A DNA stretch of 64,000 nucleotides from contig JAFZIK010000013.1 of NCBI GenBank assembly GCA_017554405.1, forward strand, positions 1 to 64,000, written 5' to 3'. Position numbers and translations under genes: made by a program. The stretch is from Clostridia bacterium. Its GTDB lineage: Bacteria; Bacillota; Clostridia; Oscillospirales; Acutalibacteraceae. The number at the start of each line of letters is the position of its first letter. Position 1 is the first letter of the stretch. This document shows positions 1 to 8,670 of this stretch, in pieces. The notes beneath the pieces were generated by a model. The model saw only the letters and a program-made list of their open reading frames with translations. It ran no database searches and was not told the DNA's origin.

Positions 1-1
1 G

Positions 2-3000
2 AATCTCTCAACCTGTATGAAGAACGCACACAGCCTTACTAAGAGTGCGGCAACAGATACAACCCGTGAGTATTACACCTGTGCTGCTTGCAGCAAAAAC
101 TTTGCCGATGCTTACGGTCTTGAAGAGATAACCGATACTTCTGCAACACAGCAGATGGCCGTTCTTACGGCAAACGGCGACGGCAACGAGAATATCTTTA
201 CGACGGTTAAGTTAGAAGGATTTTACTCTTGCCAGTGGTATAAGTTTACGTGTAAGGTAAAATGCTACGGTGACGATTATCCGGTGGTATCCACTCTTTA
301 CGCTAAATACGACGGCACAAACGCTTGTGAAGCAACAAACACCGGCGACTGCGGAACCGTAGAATCATCCTATGATCCCGATACCGGAATACTTACGGGA
401 TACATTATGGGTTATCTGTTCCCGGATCCTGGCAATTCTGATTATTATAACAGAGGAAACAGATATGCATATCTGCGCTATAATCCGAAATCCGGCGCCA
501 ATATTGCAATAGTGGTAGGCAACGGCAGATACAACGGTTCTAACGTTGGTAACGGTTTTACAAACGATAATCACACTACCACCTACGCTATAACCGAGCC
601 GTCGCTTGTAAAGGTTGATTGCACAACCTACAGCAACACCACCGGTTTAGCGGAAGCAAAAACCGCAAGTGTTATAAGCGAAAACCTTATAGCTCCGATG
701 ACCGATAAAACGATCGATTTTGAAAGTGATTATTCTAATCTCGGTAACGTTTCTAATAACCCGCTTTCCGCTTCTATAGGTAAGTGGCATAAGATAGGTT
801 CCAAAAAAGAAAATATTGATGCTCGGGAAATCCCCGCGGGTGTATTCTCCGGCACGGCGCAAAAGAGAACAATCCGCGCATCAGGACCGAGCAATACCAA
901 CAACGTTGTTGTTGCAAGTTACGAAATGTTTATTGATTCAAATACGACCTATCAGTTTGATTTGGATTACAGTGTATTCAGCGGTGCCGAACCGAGAATT
1001 TTAGTTCAAACCGCTACAAGCAGCGGCTACGGTAATGACGTTCAGGTCTATGCGAAGGATACGGTAAACGGTAATCACATTACCTATGAATTCACTTCGG
1101 GAACACTAAGAAACACCGGCGACGGCAACTTCAGAATTCAGCTCGGTGTCGACAGTGATACCCAGAACAAGCAAACCACGGTTTACTTCTCTAACGCGAT
1201 GCTTCGCAAGAAGACAGGCAGCACATTAGGCCCGAATCACATTATAAACGGCGATTTCTCCTTTACGCCTGCATCATTTAACGGTGTTTATAATACCTCT
1301 ATGAGCGATTCCGAGATAGCGGCTACGATTCCTTACTGGTCACCCGGTAATGCGACCGATAGCAATGGCGCAGGCGCTTACACCATAGGCGCTGTCAAGG
1401 GCACAAAGAAATATAATAACGTAACGTTGCTTGCCTCTTCCGGATATATTTTCGGCAGTAACGACGCAACCGGCAAATCGGATGTAGCCGTCCGGATGGA
1501 CGGTCACGCCTCCCACGGCTCACAGCTTCAGTTCTTTGCGGGGCTTAAACCCTCAACGACCTATCGCCTCGTGTTTAATTACAGGGCTAACGGCGATGCG
1601 CCCGAGGTCAGCGCGGTATCCACTAAGGATGCCGCCGCGGATCCGACGGTTAATAAGACAAACGACTGGCCGCGTTACGGTAAGTTTGCCGCTCAGTATG
1701 ATATAACCACCGGCAGTGATTATACCTATTCACCGAACTCAAACGGCAACGGCAATACACGTTTTATATTCAAATTCGGCGGATTCAGCCAGGGCAAATC
1801 GCTTTATATCAGCGGTGTAACGCTTTATGAACTTTCGGGCGGAAGTCCGGTGGGCGGCAACATCGTAGGCGAGCTTAACCCGATCCTTGCCGACGGTATT
1901 TACGGCGTGGTTCCGAACGTCGGTGATACGTATCCTGTTTTATATAATCAGCAAACTGACGACAGTATGGGCAAATTTGTGGCTGTCGGTTGGTATGGCG
2001 TTAACCAGGCAAATGATTACAGCACGGTAAACGGCGCTATTGTAAAGGTTCCTTCCGATTTCTTTGACAGAAATTCTTATGCCACCCGTATTAGCAATCT
2101 TAGCAAAGCCATTATAGGAAAACGCGCATACAATCTTATCGACCCCGACTATGACCCGAACGACGACGGCGAAATCAACGTAAAAGACCTTGTTCATATG
2201 AAGATCAAGGACCTTAACTACGAAGGCATATTTGACGGCGCTGCTCAGGCAAAAGCCGAGTATATGCTTAAAAACGTAATTGACGTTAAGAACGATTCAA
2301 GCGGTTACGTTGCGGGCGGAACGTCCTGGTATGTTTCAGAGTCCGAAGGTAACAACAGTAACACCGGTAAGGATGCCCAACATCCGCTTAAGTGGATATC
2401 CACGGCGAACAGCAAAGCTTCAGCCGGTGATACTATCTACTTAAAGCGCGGTGATACCTGGCGTACAACCGATATTACTGCTGATTCTGTAATAGAGCTT
2501 AAATCCGGTGTTCACTATGCGGCTTACGGTAGCGGTGAAAAGCCTGTGATTTCAGGCTCGGCTGAAGACTATGCTGATAATTCTTGGTATCAGCTCTCAG
2601 GTAACCCGAACATATGGTATACAACATATTATTCGGGTAGTGCTACAACAAAAGCAAACGCCGGTATGATTTACTTTATTGATAATAAGGGTAAAATCAC
2701 ATTCGGCAAGAGCATAGCGAAGCCCAGCGGCGATGAGAGCTATTCGTATTCGTTCTCTGATCTTGACAGTGACCTTGAATTTTTCGCACCGATAAAGATA
2801 GGTAGTACTACAGAGAAGGCAGGTAACTCCAGCCTGACATTTGGCCGCATTTATGTATATTCTACAAAGAATCCTACTACAAGATTCTCGACCATTGAGA
2901 TTGCTACAAACCATCCTCAAGTAGTACTTGCAAACAGCGGAACAAACGGTACGGATAAGATTACAACCATGAATAACATTGCCGTTAAATACGGTGGCTA

Positions 3001-3769
3001 TCACGGAGTTAAGGGTGTTAGTGGCGGAAGAAACGTTATACTTAATAAATGTGAAGTTGCTTACATAGGCGGCGGCAACCAGGGTTATAATCGCCTGGGT
3101 AACGGTGTTGAATTCGGTGACGGTTACACAAACGGTCGTGTTTACGATTCTTATATCCACGATTGCTTTGACGCCGGCCTTACCTTCCAGTCCTACAACG
3201 ATAGTTCTTCCGGCTTTGAATTCAGCTATATACGGTTTGAACGCAATGTAATTGAAAACTGTGCTTACAACATTGAGTTCTTCATGCATAACAGCAATGA
3301 CCGTATGTGGGATATACGCTTTAATGATAATGTGCTTCGCAATGCCGGTTACGGTCAGTGGGCAGAGCAGGAACGCTGTGACAACAGTTGGCGAGTTTCT
3401 AACATCTGCGGCTCAAAGAACAATTATATGAACCTTATCAAAAATGACGGGCGTAATTGTGAAATCAAGAATAATATTTTTGATTGTACCCGCAATGTTC
3501 ATGTTTCGTGGTATTGGAATTCAAGCGATAGCTCTAACGCAAAGCACGAAAATCTTGATGTTAGCGGCAACACCTATTTCCAGAAGAAAGGTGCACTTGA
3601 CGATATCGATTCACCGCGTGTTATGAACTACGGAAAAAAATCAACGGGTGATGGTACAAAGACCGGTGGCAACCTGATATATGCTTCTTCGCGTGACGCT
3701 TTTGTTACGGCGGTAGCCGCCTTTGACGATGATCCCATGGGCGTATACTGGCTGGACGATAACTATTGA
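2..3769 (+). CDS. Large secreted surface protein with CBM-like modules, a dockerin-like loop and a C-terminal parallel beta-helix (5' end missing)
   Basis: The reading frame is open from base 2, so the true start lies upstream; the ATG at 17 is probably internal. The first residues contain a Cys-x-x-Cys hairpin (EYYTCAACSKNFAD), a motif frequent in repeats of Gram-positive surface proteins. Numbering from base 17, a jelly-roll-like stretch with an NHIINGDFSF start lies near residue 407. A single calcium-loop sequence (DPNDDGEINVKDL) near residues 711-723 matches one half of a type I dockerin. From about 763 to the end the pattern (WYVSESEGNNSNTG, GDTIYLKRGDTW, then many N/G-rich turns) fits a right-handed beta-helix as in pectate-lyase-like and alginate-lyase-like enzymes. 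A polysaccharide lyase or hydrolase is likely, but the substrate cannot be read. No membrane anchor is seen at the C-terminus. It may belong functionally with the transport cluster downstream. Confidence 0.8.
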   Translation, partial: NLSTCMKNAHSLTKSAATDTTREYYTCAACSKNFADAYGLEEITDTSATQQMAVLTANGDGNENIFTTVKLEGFYSCQWYKFTCKVKCYGDDYPVVSTLYAKYDGTNACEATNTGDCGTVESSYDPDTGILTGYIMGYLFPDPGNSDYYNRGNRYAYLRYNPKSGANIAIVVGNGRYNGSNVGNGFTNDNHTTTYAITEPSLVKVDCTTYSNTTGLAEAKTASVISENLIAPMTDKTIDFESDYSNLGNVSNNPLSASIGKWHKIGSKKENIDAREIPAGVFSGTAQKRTIRASGPSNTNNVVVASYEMFIDSNTTYQFDLDYSVFSGAEPRILVQTATSSGYGNDVQVYAKDTVNGNHITYEFTSGTLRNTGDGNFRIQLGVDSDTQNKQTTVYFSNAMLRKKTGSTLGPNHIINGDFSFTPASFNGVYNTSMSDSEIAATIPYWSPGNATDSNGAGAYTIGAVKGTKKYNNVTLLASSGYIFGSNDATGKSDVAVRMDGHASHGSQLQFFAGLKPSTTYRLVFNYRANGDAPEVSAVSTKDAAADPTVNKTNDWPRYGKFAAQYDITTGSDYTYSPNSNGNGNTRFIFKFGGFSQGKSLYISGVTLYELSGGSPVGGNIVGELNPILADGIYGVVPNVGDTYPVLYNQQTDDSMGKFVAVGWYGVNQANDYSTVNGAIVKVPSDFFDRNSYATRISNLSKAIIGKRAYNLIDPDYDPNDDGEINVKDLVHMKIKDLNYEGIFDGAAQAKAEYMLKNVIDVKNDSSGYVAGGTSWYVSESEGNNSNTGKDAQHPLKWISTANSKASAGDTIYLKRGDTWRTTDITADSVIELKSGVHYAAYGSGEKPVISGSAEDYADNSWYQLSGNPNIWYTTYYSGSATTKANAGMIYFIDNKGKITFGKSIAKPSGDESYSYSFSDLDSDLEFFAPIKIGSTTEKAGNSSLTFGRIYVYSTKNPTTRFSTIEIATNHPQVVLANSGTNGTDKITTMNNIAVKYGGYHGVKGVSGGRNVILNKCEVAYIGGGNQGYNRLGNGVEFGDGYTNGRVYDSYIHDCFDAGLTFQSYNDSSSGFEFSYIRFERNVIENCAYNIEFFMHNSNDRMWDIRFNDNVLRNAGYGQWAEQERCDNSWRVSNICGSKNNYMNLIKNDGRNCEIKNNIFDCTRNVHVSWYWNSSDSSNAKHENLDVSGNTYFQKKGALDDIDSPRVMNYGKKSTGDGTKTGGNLIYASSRDAFVTAVAAFDDDPMGVYWLDDNY

Positions 3770-3782
3770 TTTAATACCCTTT

Positions 3783-3847
3783 CCGGTCGCCTTCGGGCGA
3801 CCGGTCGGCGGGAGCCGAACAGCTTATGTTCGGTTGCCTCCGGCCGA
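3783..3847. repeat. Tandem hairpins between surface-protein and transporter genes
   Basis: A perfect 9-bp stem closes a UUCG tetraloop (CCGGTCGCC-TTCG-GGCGACCGG, 3783-3804). A second, longer imperfect hairpin follows, centred on CCGAAC/GTTCGG (3815-3833) with outer TCGGC/GCCGA pairs to about 3847. There is no T-run, so a plain intrinsic terminator is doubtful. RNA processing, mRNA 3'-end protection or a dispersed repeat are alternatives. Confidence 0.6.
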
Positions 3848-3886
3848 GATATTCGGAATGCAAACGAAAGATTAGGAGAATAAATA

Positions 3887-6757
3887 ATGAAAAAAAGCGT
3901 AATAAGACTTTTTTCAATACTATTGGCGGCGGGAATAATGCTTTCGGCGTTTTCTATCGCTTCCTTTGCCGATGAAGGAACGGACGGCACACCCGCGGAA
4001 GACGATCCGGGTCTCGTTCTTGATGAATCCGAACTCGGCGATGAAGCCGAAGCCGACGCTTTGCCGCCCGATTCTTCGTATGCTTCGTATATTGCCTCGC
4101 TTGAAGGTGTAGGCTACGCCGTATACGATAACGAATTATCGGTTAATAAAACGGTAGGCGATGAGCCGTTGGATATTGATATTAATATCAGTCAGGATGC
4201 TTTTTATACCCTCGGTTTTACCTATAAGGCGCTCGGCAGTGAGACTACCGCGCTTGAGTTTTCGGTTTTAGTGGACGGAGAAGTTCCGTTTGACGAAGCG
4301 GAAAGACTATCGCTTTCCCGTATTTACCAGAACGATGGCGGCAACCGTGTTGACGGTCTCGGAAACGAGTTCGCCGCAAAGCAGGTCCCTTATAACGGCT
4401 TTTATTTCGCGACCGTAAACGATATCACTAAATGGACAAACGATCCCTATTATTTCCATTTTACCGAAGGTTCTCATACCGTTACGATAGTTAAAAAACT
4501 CGGCGATTTTGAGATAAAGTCGGTTACCCTCGGCGCCGATGCAAGCGTGGAAAGCTATTCCGATCCGGGCGGATCGAACCTTTACGGCGGCGGTTCTATA
4601 ATAATCGAGGGCGAATCCGCAACCATCAAAACAAGCTACTGGCTTGGCGGAAAAAGCGATAATTCGACCCCGGTAATAACGCCTAACAATATTTCAAAAA
4701 GCGTTGTTAACTATATAGGCGGCGGCAACTGGAAAACCAACGGCGAGACCCTCACCTGGGAGACCCCCGAGATAGAGGAGGGTTATTACAGTTTGGCGTT
4801 TATGTATCGCCAGAGCGCGATACTCGGCGCCAAGGTTTACAGAAGTCTAAAAATCGACGGCGTTTCGCCATTTAAGGAGGCGGAATCGGTCGGCTTTACC
4901 TATTCATACAAGTGGGAAACGAACGTTTTTGCCGATAAGAACGGCAATTCATATAAAATATATTTCGGCGGCGGCAAGCGCAAGCATACCATATCGCTTA
5001 CCGTTGTTCCCGGCGAGATATCCGAGGTGCGCGACCTGTTGAAGCAATCGGTCGCAGATCTCAGCGCGCTTTATATCGATATCACGATGATAACCGGTGA
5101 AACGGTCGATATTTACCGCGATTACGATCTGTTTGCCCAAATACCCGATATGCGCAAGCGCCTTGCTGATATATACGAAAAGCTCGCAAAGGCGAGCAAG
5201 ACCCTGCAAGCCACCACCGGCGAGCGCAGCAGCTCATACATATCTATAATAAATAATATGAATCAGGTGCTTGAACTGATGTTCAACAACCGTTATACCG
5301 CCCATAGGTATAAGGATACGTATTATTCGCGTTATACCTCGCTTGCATCGGTGCTTTACGAAATGAGCGAGATGCCGCTCGATATAGATAAAATCGCCCT
5401 GATAGCCCCGACCGAGAATAAGCCGTTTTACGTTCCCGGCTTCTTTGAAAGGGTCGGATTCACCCTTCAAAGATTTTTTGTTTCCTTTACCCAGGATTAT
5501 AACAATATATCGCTTGCCAAATCCGGTGTGGATAACATAACGATCTGGGTAAACTGGGGCAGAGATCAGGCGCAGGTGCTAAACTCACTTATTCAGACAT
5601 CATTTACGCCAAACAGCAATATAGCGGTAAATATCCAGCTCGTTAACGCGTCGGTGGTCCAGGCGGTGCTGTCCGGCAAAGGGCCGGATTGCCTCTTGCA
5701 GCATTCACGTTCCGAGCCGGTAAACCTCGCGATGCGCGGAGTGCTGTATGATATGACCGAGTTTGGCGACCTACAGGAGGTGCTCGATCGCTTCGGTGAT
5801 GACGCGGCGCTGCCGTATTATTACAAAGGCGGTCTTTACGGGTTACCCGATACCCAGTCCTTCTACCTTATGTATTACCGCAAGGATATATTCAGTGAAA
5901 TGGGACTTAAAGTCCCGGAGACCTGGGCGGATTTTGAAGAGGTAGTCAGGTTGCTTGCAACCAACAACCTTATCGCGTGGCTTCCCAACAACACCGCCAC
6001 CAGCACCTCCCAGGCAAACGCCGGTATAGGCAGTATCAATATTTTCCCAACGCTTCTTTTGCAGAAGGGAATAGAGATCTATACCGAGGACGGCAGAAGC
6101 ACCAACCTTTCAAGCGCCGAAGCAACGGCGACCTTCAACGAGTGGACCGATTATTACACCAAGCTTAAAATGCCGAGAACGCTTGATTTCTATAACCGTT
6201 TCCGCACCGGCTCCTGCCCGCTCGGTATTTCCACCCATACGATGTATACCACCCTTAAGGTGGCGGCTCCGGAGATCGACGGTCAGTGGGGCGTTGCGCT
6301 TGTTCCCGGAACGGTAGTTGAGGATGAAAACGGCAATACGACCGTAAACCACGTGACCTCCGGCGGCGGCACGGCGTGTTCAATACTTAAATCAAGCGGC
6401 AATCCGAAAGCCGCGTGGGAGTTCCTTAAATGGTGGACCTCCGCCGAAACGCAAACCGCGTTTTCAAACGAGATCGAATCTATCCTCGGACCTACCGGCC
6501 GTGTTTCGCTTTCAAACGTTGAGGCGTTTTCATCGCTCCAGTGGGATTCCGAAATGCGGGATACGATAGTTACCGCGATGAAACAGATAAAAGAGGTCCG
6601 CGAATATCCGGGCAGTTATTATGTTTCGCGTTCGGTTTATCAGAGCTTCTGGAACGTTGTTGAAAACAACCGCAATCCGAAGCAGATGCTTCTTAAGTAT
6701 AGCGAGGAAGCCAACAACGAGATCGAGCGCAAGTGGCGGCAATACGAAAACAGATGA
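3887..6757 (+). CDS. Very large carbohydrate ABC transporter solute-binding protein with two N-terminal beta-sandwich modules
   Basis: The 956-residue product binds substrate outside the cell for the permeases that follow. It starts with a classical signal peptide (cleavage probably after SFA, near residue 28) but has no lipobox Cys. Residues about 75-220 and 235-380 look like two copies of one module: VDGEVPFDEAERLSLS in the first matches IDGVSPFKEAESVGFT in the second. A helical linker (about 380-530) leads to a family 1 extracellular solute-binding domain (about 540-956), with typical GKGPDCLL, GVLYDMTEF, YGLPDTQSFYLMYYRKD and NPKAAWEFLKWW segments. Ordinary sugar-binding proteins are about 430 residues, so more than half of this one is extra. 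The start has a good site (TTAGGAGAATAAAT). Substrate unknown; the N-terminal modules may hold glycan or cell wall. Confidence 0.88.
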   Translation: MKKSVIRLFSILLAAGIMLSAFSIASFADEGTDGTPAEDDPGLVLDESELGDEAEADALPPDSSYASYIASLEGVGYAVYDNELSVNKTVGDEPLDIDINISQDAFYTLGFTYKALGSETTALEFSVLVDGEVPFDEAERLSLSRIYQNDGGNRVDGLGNEFAAKQVPYNGFYFATVNDITKWTNDPYYFHFTEGSHTVTIVKKLGDFEIKSVTLGADASVESYSDPGGSNLYGGGSIIIEGESATIKTSYWLGGKSDNSTPVITPNNISKSVVNYIGGGNWKTNGETLTWETPEIEEGYYSLAFMYRQSAILGAKVYRSLKIDGVSPFKEAESVGFTYSYKWETNVFADKNGNSYKIYFGGGKRKHTISLTVVPGEISEVRDLLKQSVADLSALYIDITMITGETVDIYRDYDLFAQIPDMRKRLADIYEKLAKASKTLQATTGERSSSYISIINNMNQVLELMFNNRYTAHRYKDTYYSRYTSLASVLYEMSEMPLDIDKIALIAPTENKPFYVPGFFERVGFTLQRFFVSFTQDYNNISLAKSGVDNITIWVNWGRDQAQVLNSLIQTSFTPNSNIAVNIQLVNASVVQAVLSGKGPDCLLQHSRSEPVNLAMRGVLYDMTEFGDLQEVLDRFGDDAALPYYYKGGLYGLPDTQSFYLMYYRKDIFSEMGLKVPETWADFEEVVRLLATNNLIAWLPNNTATSTSQANAGIGSINIFPTLLLQKGIEIYTEDGRSTNLSSAEATATFNEWTDYYTKLKMPRTLDFYNRFRTGSCPLGISTHTMYTTLKVAAPEIDGQWGVALVPGTVVEDENGNTTVNHVTSGGGTACSILKSSGNPKAAWEFLKWWTSAETQTAFSNEIESILGPTGRVSLSNVEAFSSLQWDSEMRDTIVTAMKQIKEVREYPGSYYVSRSVYQSFWNVVENNRNPKQMLLKYSEEANNEIERKWRQYENR

Positions 6758-6781
6758 TTTGTTATTGGATTTCATATTAAC

Positions 6782-6800
6782 CTCCCTTTAGGCAAGGGAG
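6782..6800 (+). terminator. Intercistronic hairpin after the solute-binding gene
   Basis: CTCCCTT-TAGGC-AAGGGAG forms a perfect 7-bp stem with no following T-run. Hairpins in this position usually protect the binding-protein message or reduce read-through, so that the binding protein is made in excess over the permeases. That role is inferred from position. Confidence 0.5.
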
Positions 6801-6837
6801 CTTATACGGAAATAATTATATAAAAGTGGTGAAACAA

Positions 6838-7761
6838 ATGAGCAGCAAAAAAATAGGCAAAAGATCGGGCGTGTTTTCTTCAAGCGAGAATATTGCTTTT
6901 CATCTTATAATGCTCCCGTTTATGCTGTTTTTCCTGTTGTTTAACATACTGCCCGTATTGGCGTCAATAGTATTGAGCTTCTTTGATTACGATATGGTAT
7001 CGAACCCCATATTTATAGGTCTTGAGAATTATTCGAGAATGTTTACCGCCGATGATACCTTTATGAAGGTCCTCGGTAACACGCTCCGTTTTTCGATAAT
7101 CGCGGGTCCCGGCAGTTTTATTCTCGCATTCCTGCTTGCTTGGATGATAAACGAGTTTTCAAGGACCGTTCGCGTTATTCTTACCTTCATATTCTATGCT
7201 CCGGCGCTTGTCGGTAACGCGTATTTTATATGGCAGATATTCTTCTCGGGCGACAGCCTCGGATACCTCAATAACTTTCTTATCAGCTTCGGCTTTATCA
7301 CCGAGCCGATAAACTGGTTCCAGAACGTGGAATACAATATGACCATACTCCTTATCATCCAGCTTTGGATGAGTATGGGCGTTTCGTTCCTCGCCAACAT
7401 AGCCGGTCTTCAGAACGTAAGCTCCGAAATGTATGAGGCGGGCGCGATAGACGGTATCAGAACGCGTTGGCACGAGCTTTGGTATATAACCCTTCCTTCA
7501 ATGAAGACGATACTTTTGTTCGGCGCGGTAATGCAGATACAGTCGGTATTTTCGGTCAGCAGTCTTATGACGACTCTCGTTGGTTACCCGAGCGTTAACA
7601 ACTCGGTCGATACCCTTGTTTCCTACATATCGGATATAGGCACCGCCAGGTATGAGATGGGTTATGCCGCGGCGCTTTCGGTCATACTGTTCCTTCTGGT
7701 GCTTGCATTCAGATTCGGAATAGGCGCGCTTCTTAACCTCGTCGGTAAGAGCGATTCATAG
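6838..7761 (+). CDS. Sugar ABC transporter permease (MalF/UgpA-type)
   Basis: This 307-residue inner-membrane permease has about six transmembrane segments and the EAA loop that contacts the ATPase (YEAGAIDGIRTRWHELWYIT, about residues 199-218). I chose the ATG at 6838, preceded by AGTGGTG, over the GTG at 6826 that lies inside that ribosome site. It follows the solute-binding protein after an 80-bp gap with a hairpin and is 13 bp before a MalG-type partner. Family CUT1 transporters pair these two permeases with a separate ATPase; none is present here. Confidence 0.92.
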   Translation: MSSKKIGKRSGVFSSSENIAFHLIMLPFMLFFLLFNILPVLASIVLSFFDYDMVSNPIFIGLENYSRMFTADDTFMKVLGNTLRFSIIAGPGSFILAFLLAWMINEFSRTVRVILTFIFYAPALVGNAYFIWQIFFSGDSLGYLNNFLISFGFITEPINWFQNVEYNMTILLIIQLWMSMGVSFLANIAGLQNVSSEMYEAGAIDGIRTRWHELWYITLPSMKTILLFGAVMQIQSVFSVSSLMTTLVGYPSVNNSVDTLVSYISDIGTARYEMGYAAALSVILFLLVLAFRFGIGALLNLVGKSDS

Positions 7762-7774
7762 GGGAGGTATTGCT

Positions 7775-8641
7775 ATGAGATCAAAAAAACCGCAATATCG
7801 CCGCTATACCCGCTCGACCTTCGGAAATATCGTTTATTTTACGATACTTTTCCTTGCCGGCGCGTTTACGATACTGCCGCTTGTTTACTGCGTTATAACT
7901 TCGTTTAAGCCGCTGGATGAGCTGCTTATTTTCCCGCCTCAGTTCTTTGTAAAAAGACCTACGCTTTCAAATTATCTCGAATTGCCCACGTTGCTCGGCA
8001 AAATGCAGGTGCCGGTGCTTCGTTACTTCTTTAACAGCATCTTTATTGCCGTAGCCGGAACTTCGCTTCATATAATAGCGGCTTCAATGGCGGCGTTCAC
8101 CTTTTCAAAATCCAGGATACCCGGCAGAAATATCTACTTTATGATAATTCAGATAATGCTTCTTTATAACAGCGTTACCTTAAGCGTTCCGCAGTATCTT
8201 ATATTCACAAAACTGCATATGATCGATACATATTGGGTATACATACTGCCCGCGATACCCTCAGCGGTCGGATGCTTCCTTATGAAACAGTTTATGGATG
8301 CTTCGGTCCCCGATACCCTTATGGAAGCGGCAAGGATCGACGGCGCGGGCGTTCTCCGTATGTATGCCAAGATAATAATGCCTATCCTAAAACCCGCCTG
8401 GATGACGATACTTTTGTTATCCTTCCAGTCGATGTGGACCATTATCCCGAACGGAACGATATTCAGCGAACAGTTAAAGGCGCTGCCGCAGGTAATGAGC
8501 ACCATAGCTTCGGGCGGTATAGCGCGTTCGGGCAGTGCAATGGCGGTCACCGTGCTTCTTATGATCCCGCCGATCGTAGTTTTCCTTATTACCCAAGGTA
8601 ACGTTATGGAAACTATGAGCACATCAGGTATTAAAGAATAA
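7775..8641 (+). CDS. Sugar ABC transporter permease (MalG/UgpE-type)
   Basis: This 288-residue permease is the expected second half of the CUT1 channel. It has an N-terminal hydrophobic segment, a periplasmic-type loop ending in FNSIFIAVAGT, and the EAA loop MEAARIDGAGVLRMYAKIIM (about residues 183-202). GGGAGG lies 7 bp before the ATG. It is cotranscribed with the preceding permease and probably forms a heterodimer with it; pairing with the third permease at 13134 is also possible. Confidence 0.92.
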   Translation: MRSKKPQYRRYTRSTFGNIVYFTILFLAGAFTILPLVYCVITSFKPLDELLIFPPQFFVKRPTLSNYLELPTLLGKMQVPVLRYFFNSIFIAVAGTSLHIIAASMAAFTFSKSRIPGRNIYFMIIQIMLLYNSVTLSVPQYLIFTKLHMIDTYWVYILPAIPSAVGCFLMKQFMDASVPDTLMEAARIDGAGVLRMYAKIIMPILKPAWMTILLLSFQSMWTIIPNGTIFSEQLKALPQVMSTIASGGIARSGSAMAVTVLLMIPPIVVFLITQGNVMETMSTSGIKE

Positions 8642-8670
8642 GATTCCTTTTTTGAAGGGTTGTGAACTAA

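Noticed and set aside
2597..3289. 230-codon open frame on the minus strand
   Set aside because: It lies wholly inside the beta-helix protein gene, lacks a ribosome site, and its product has no family resemblance.
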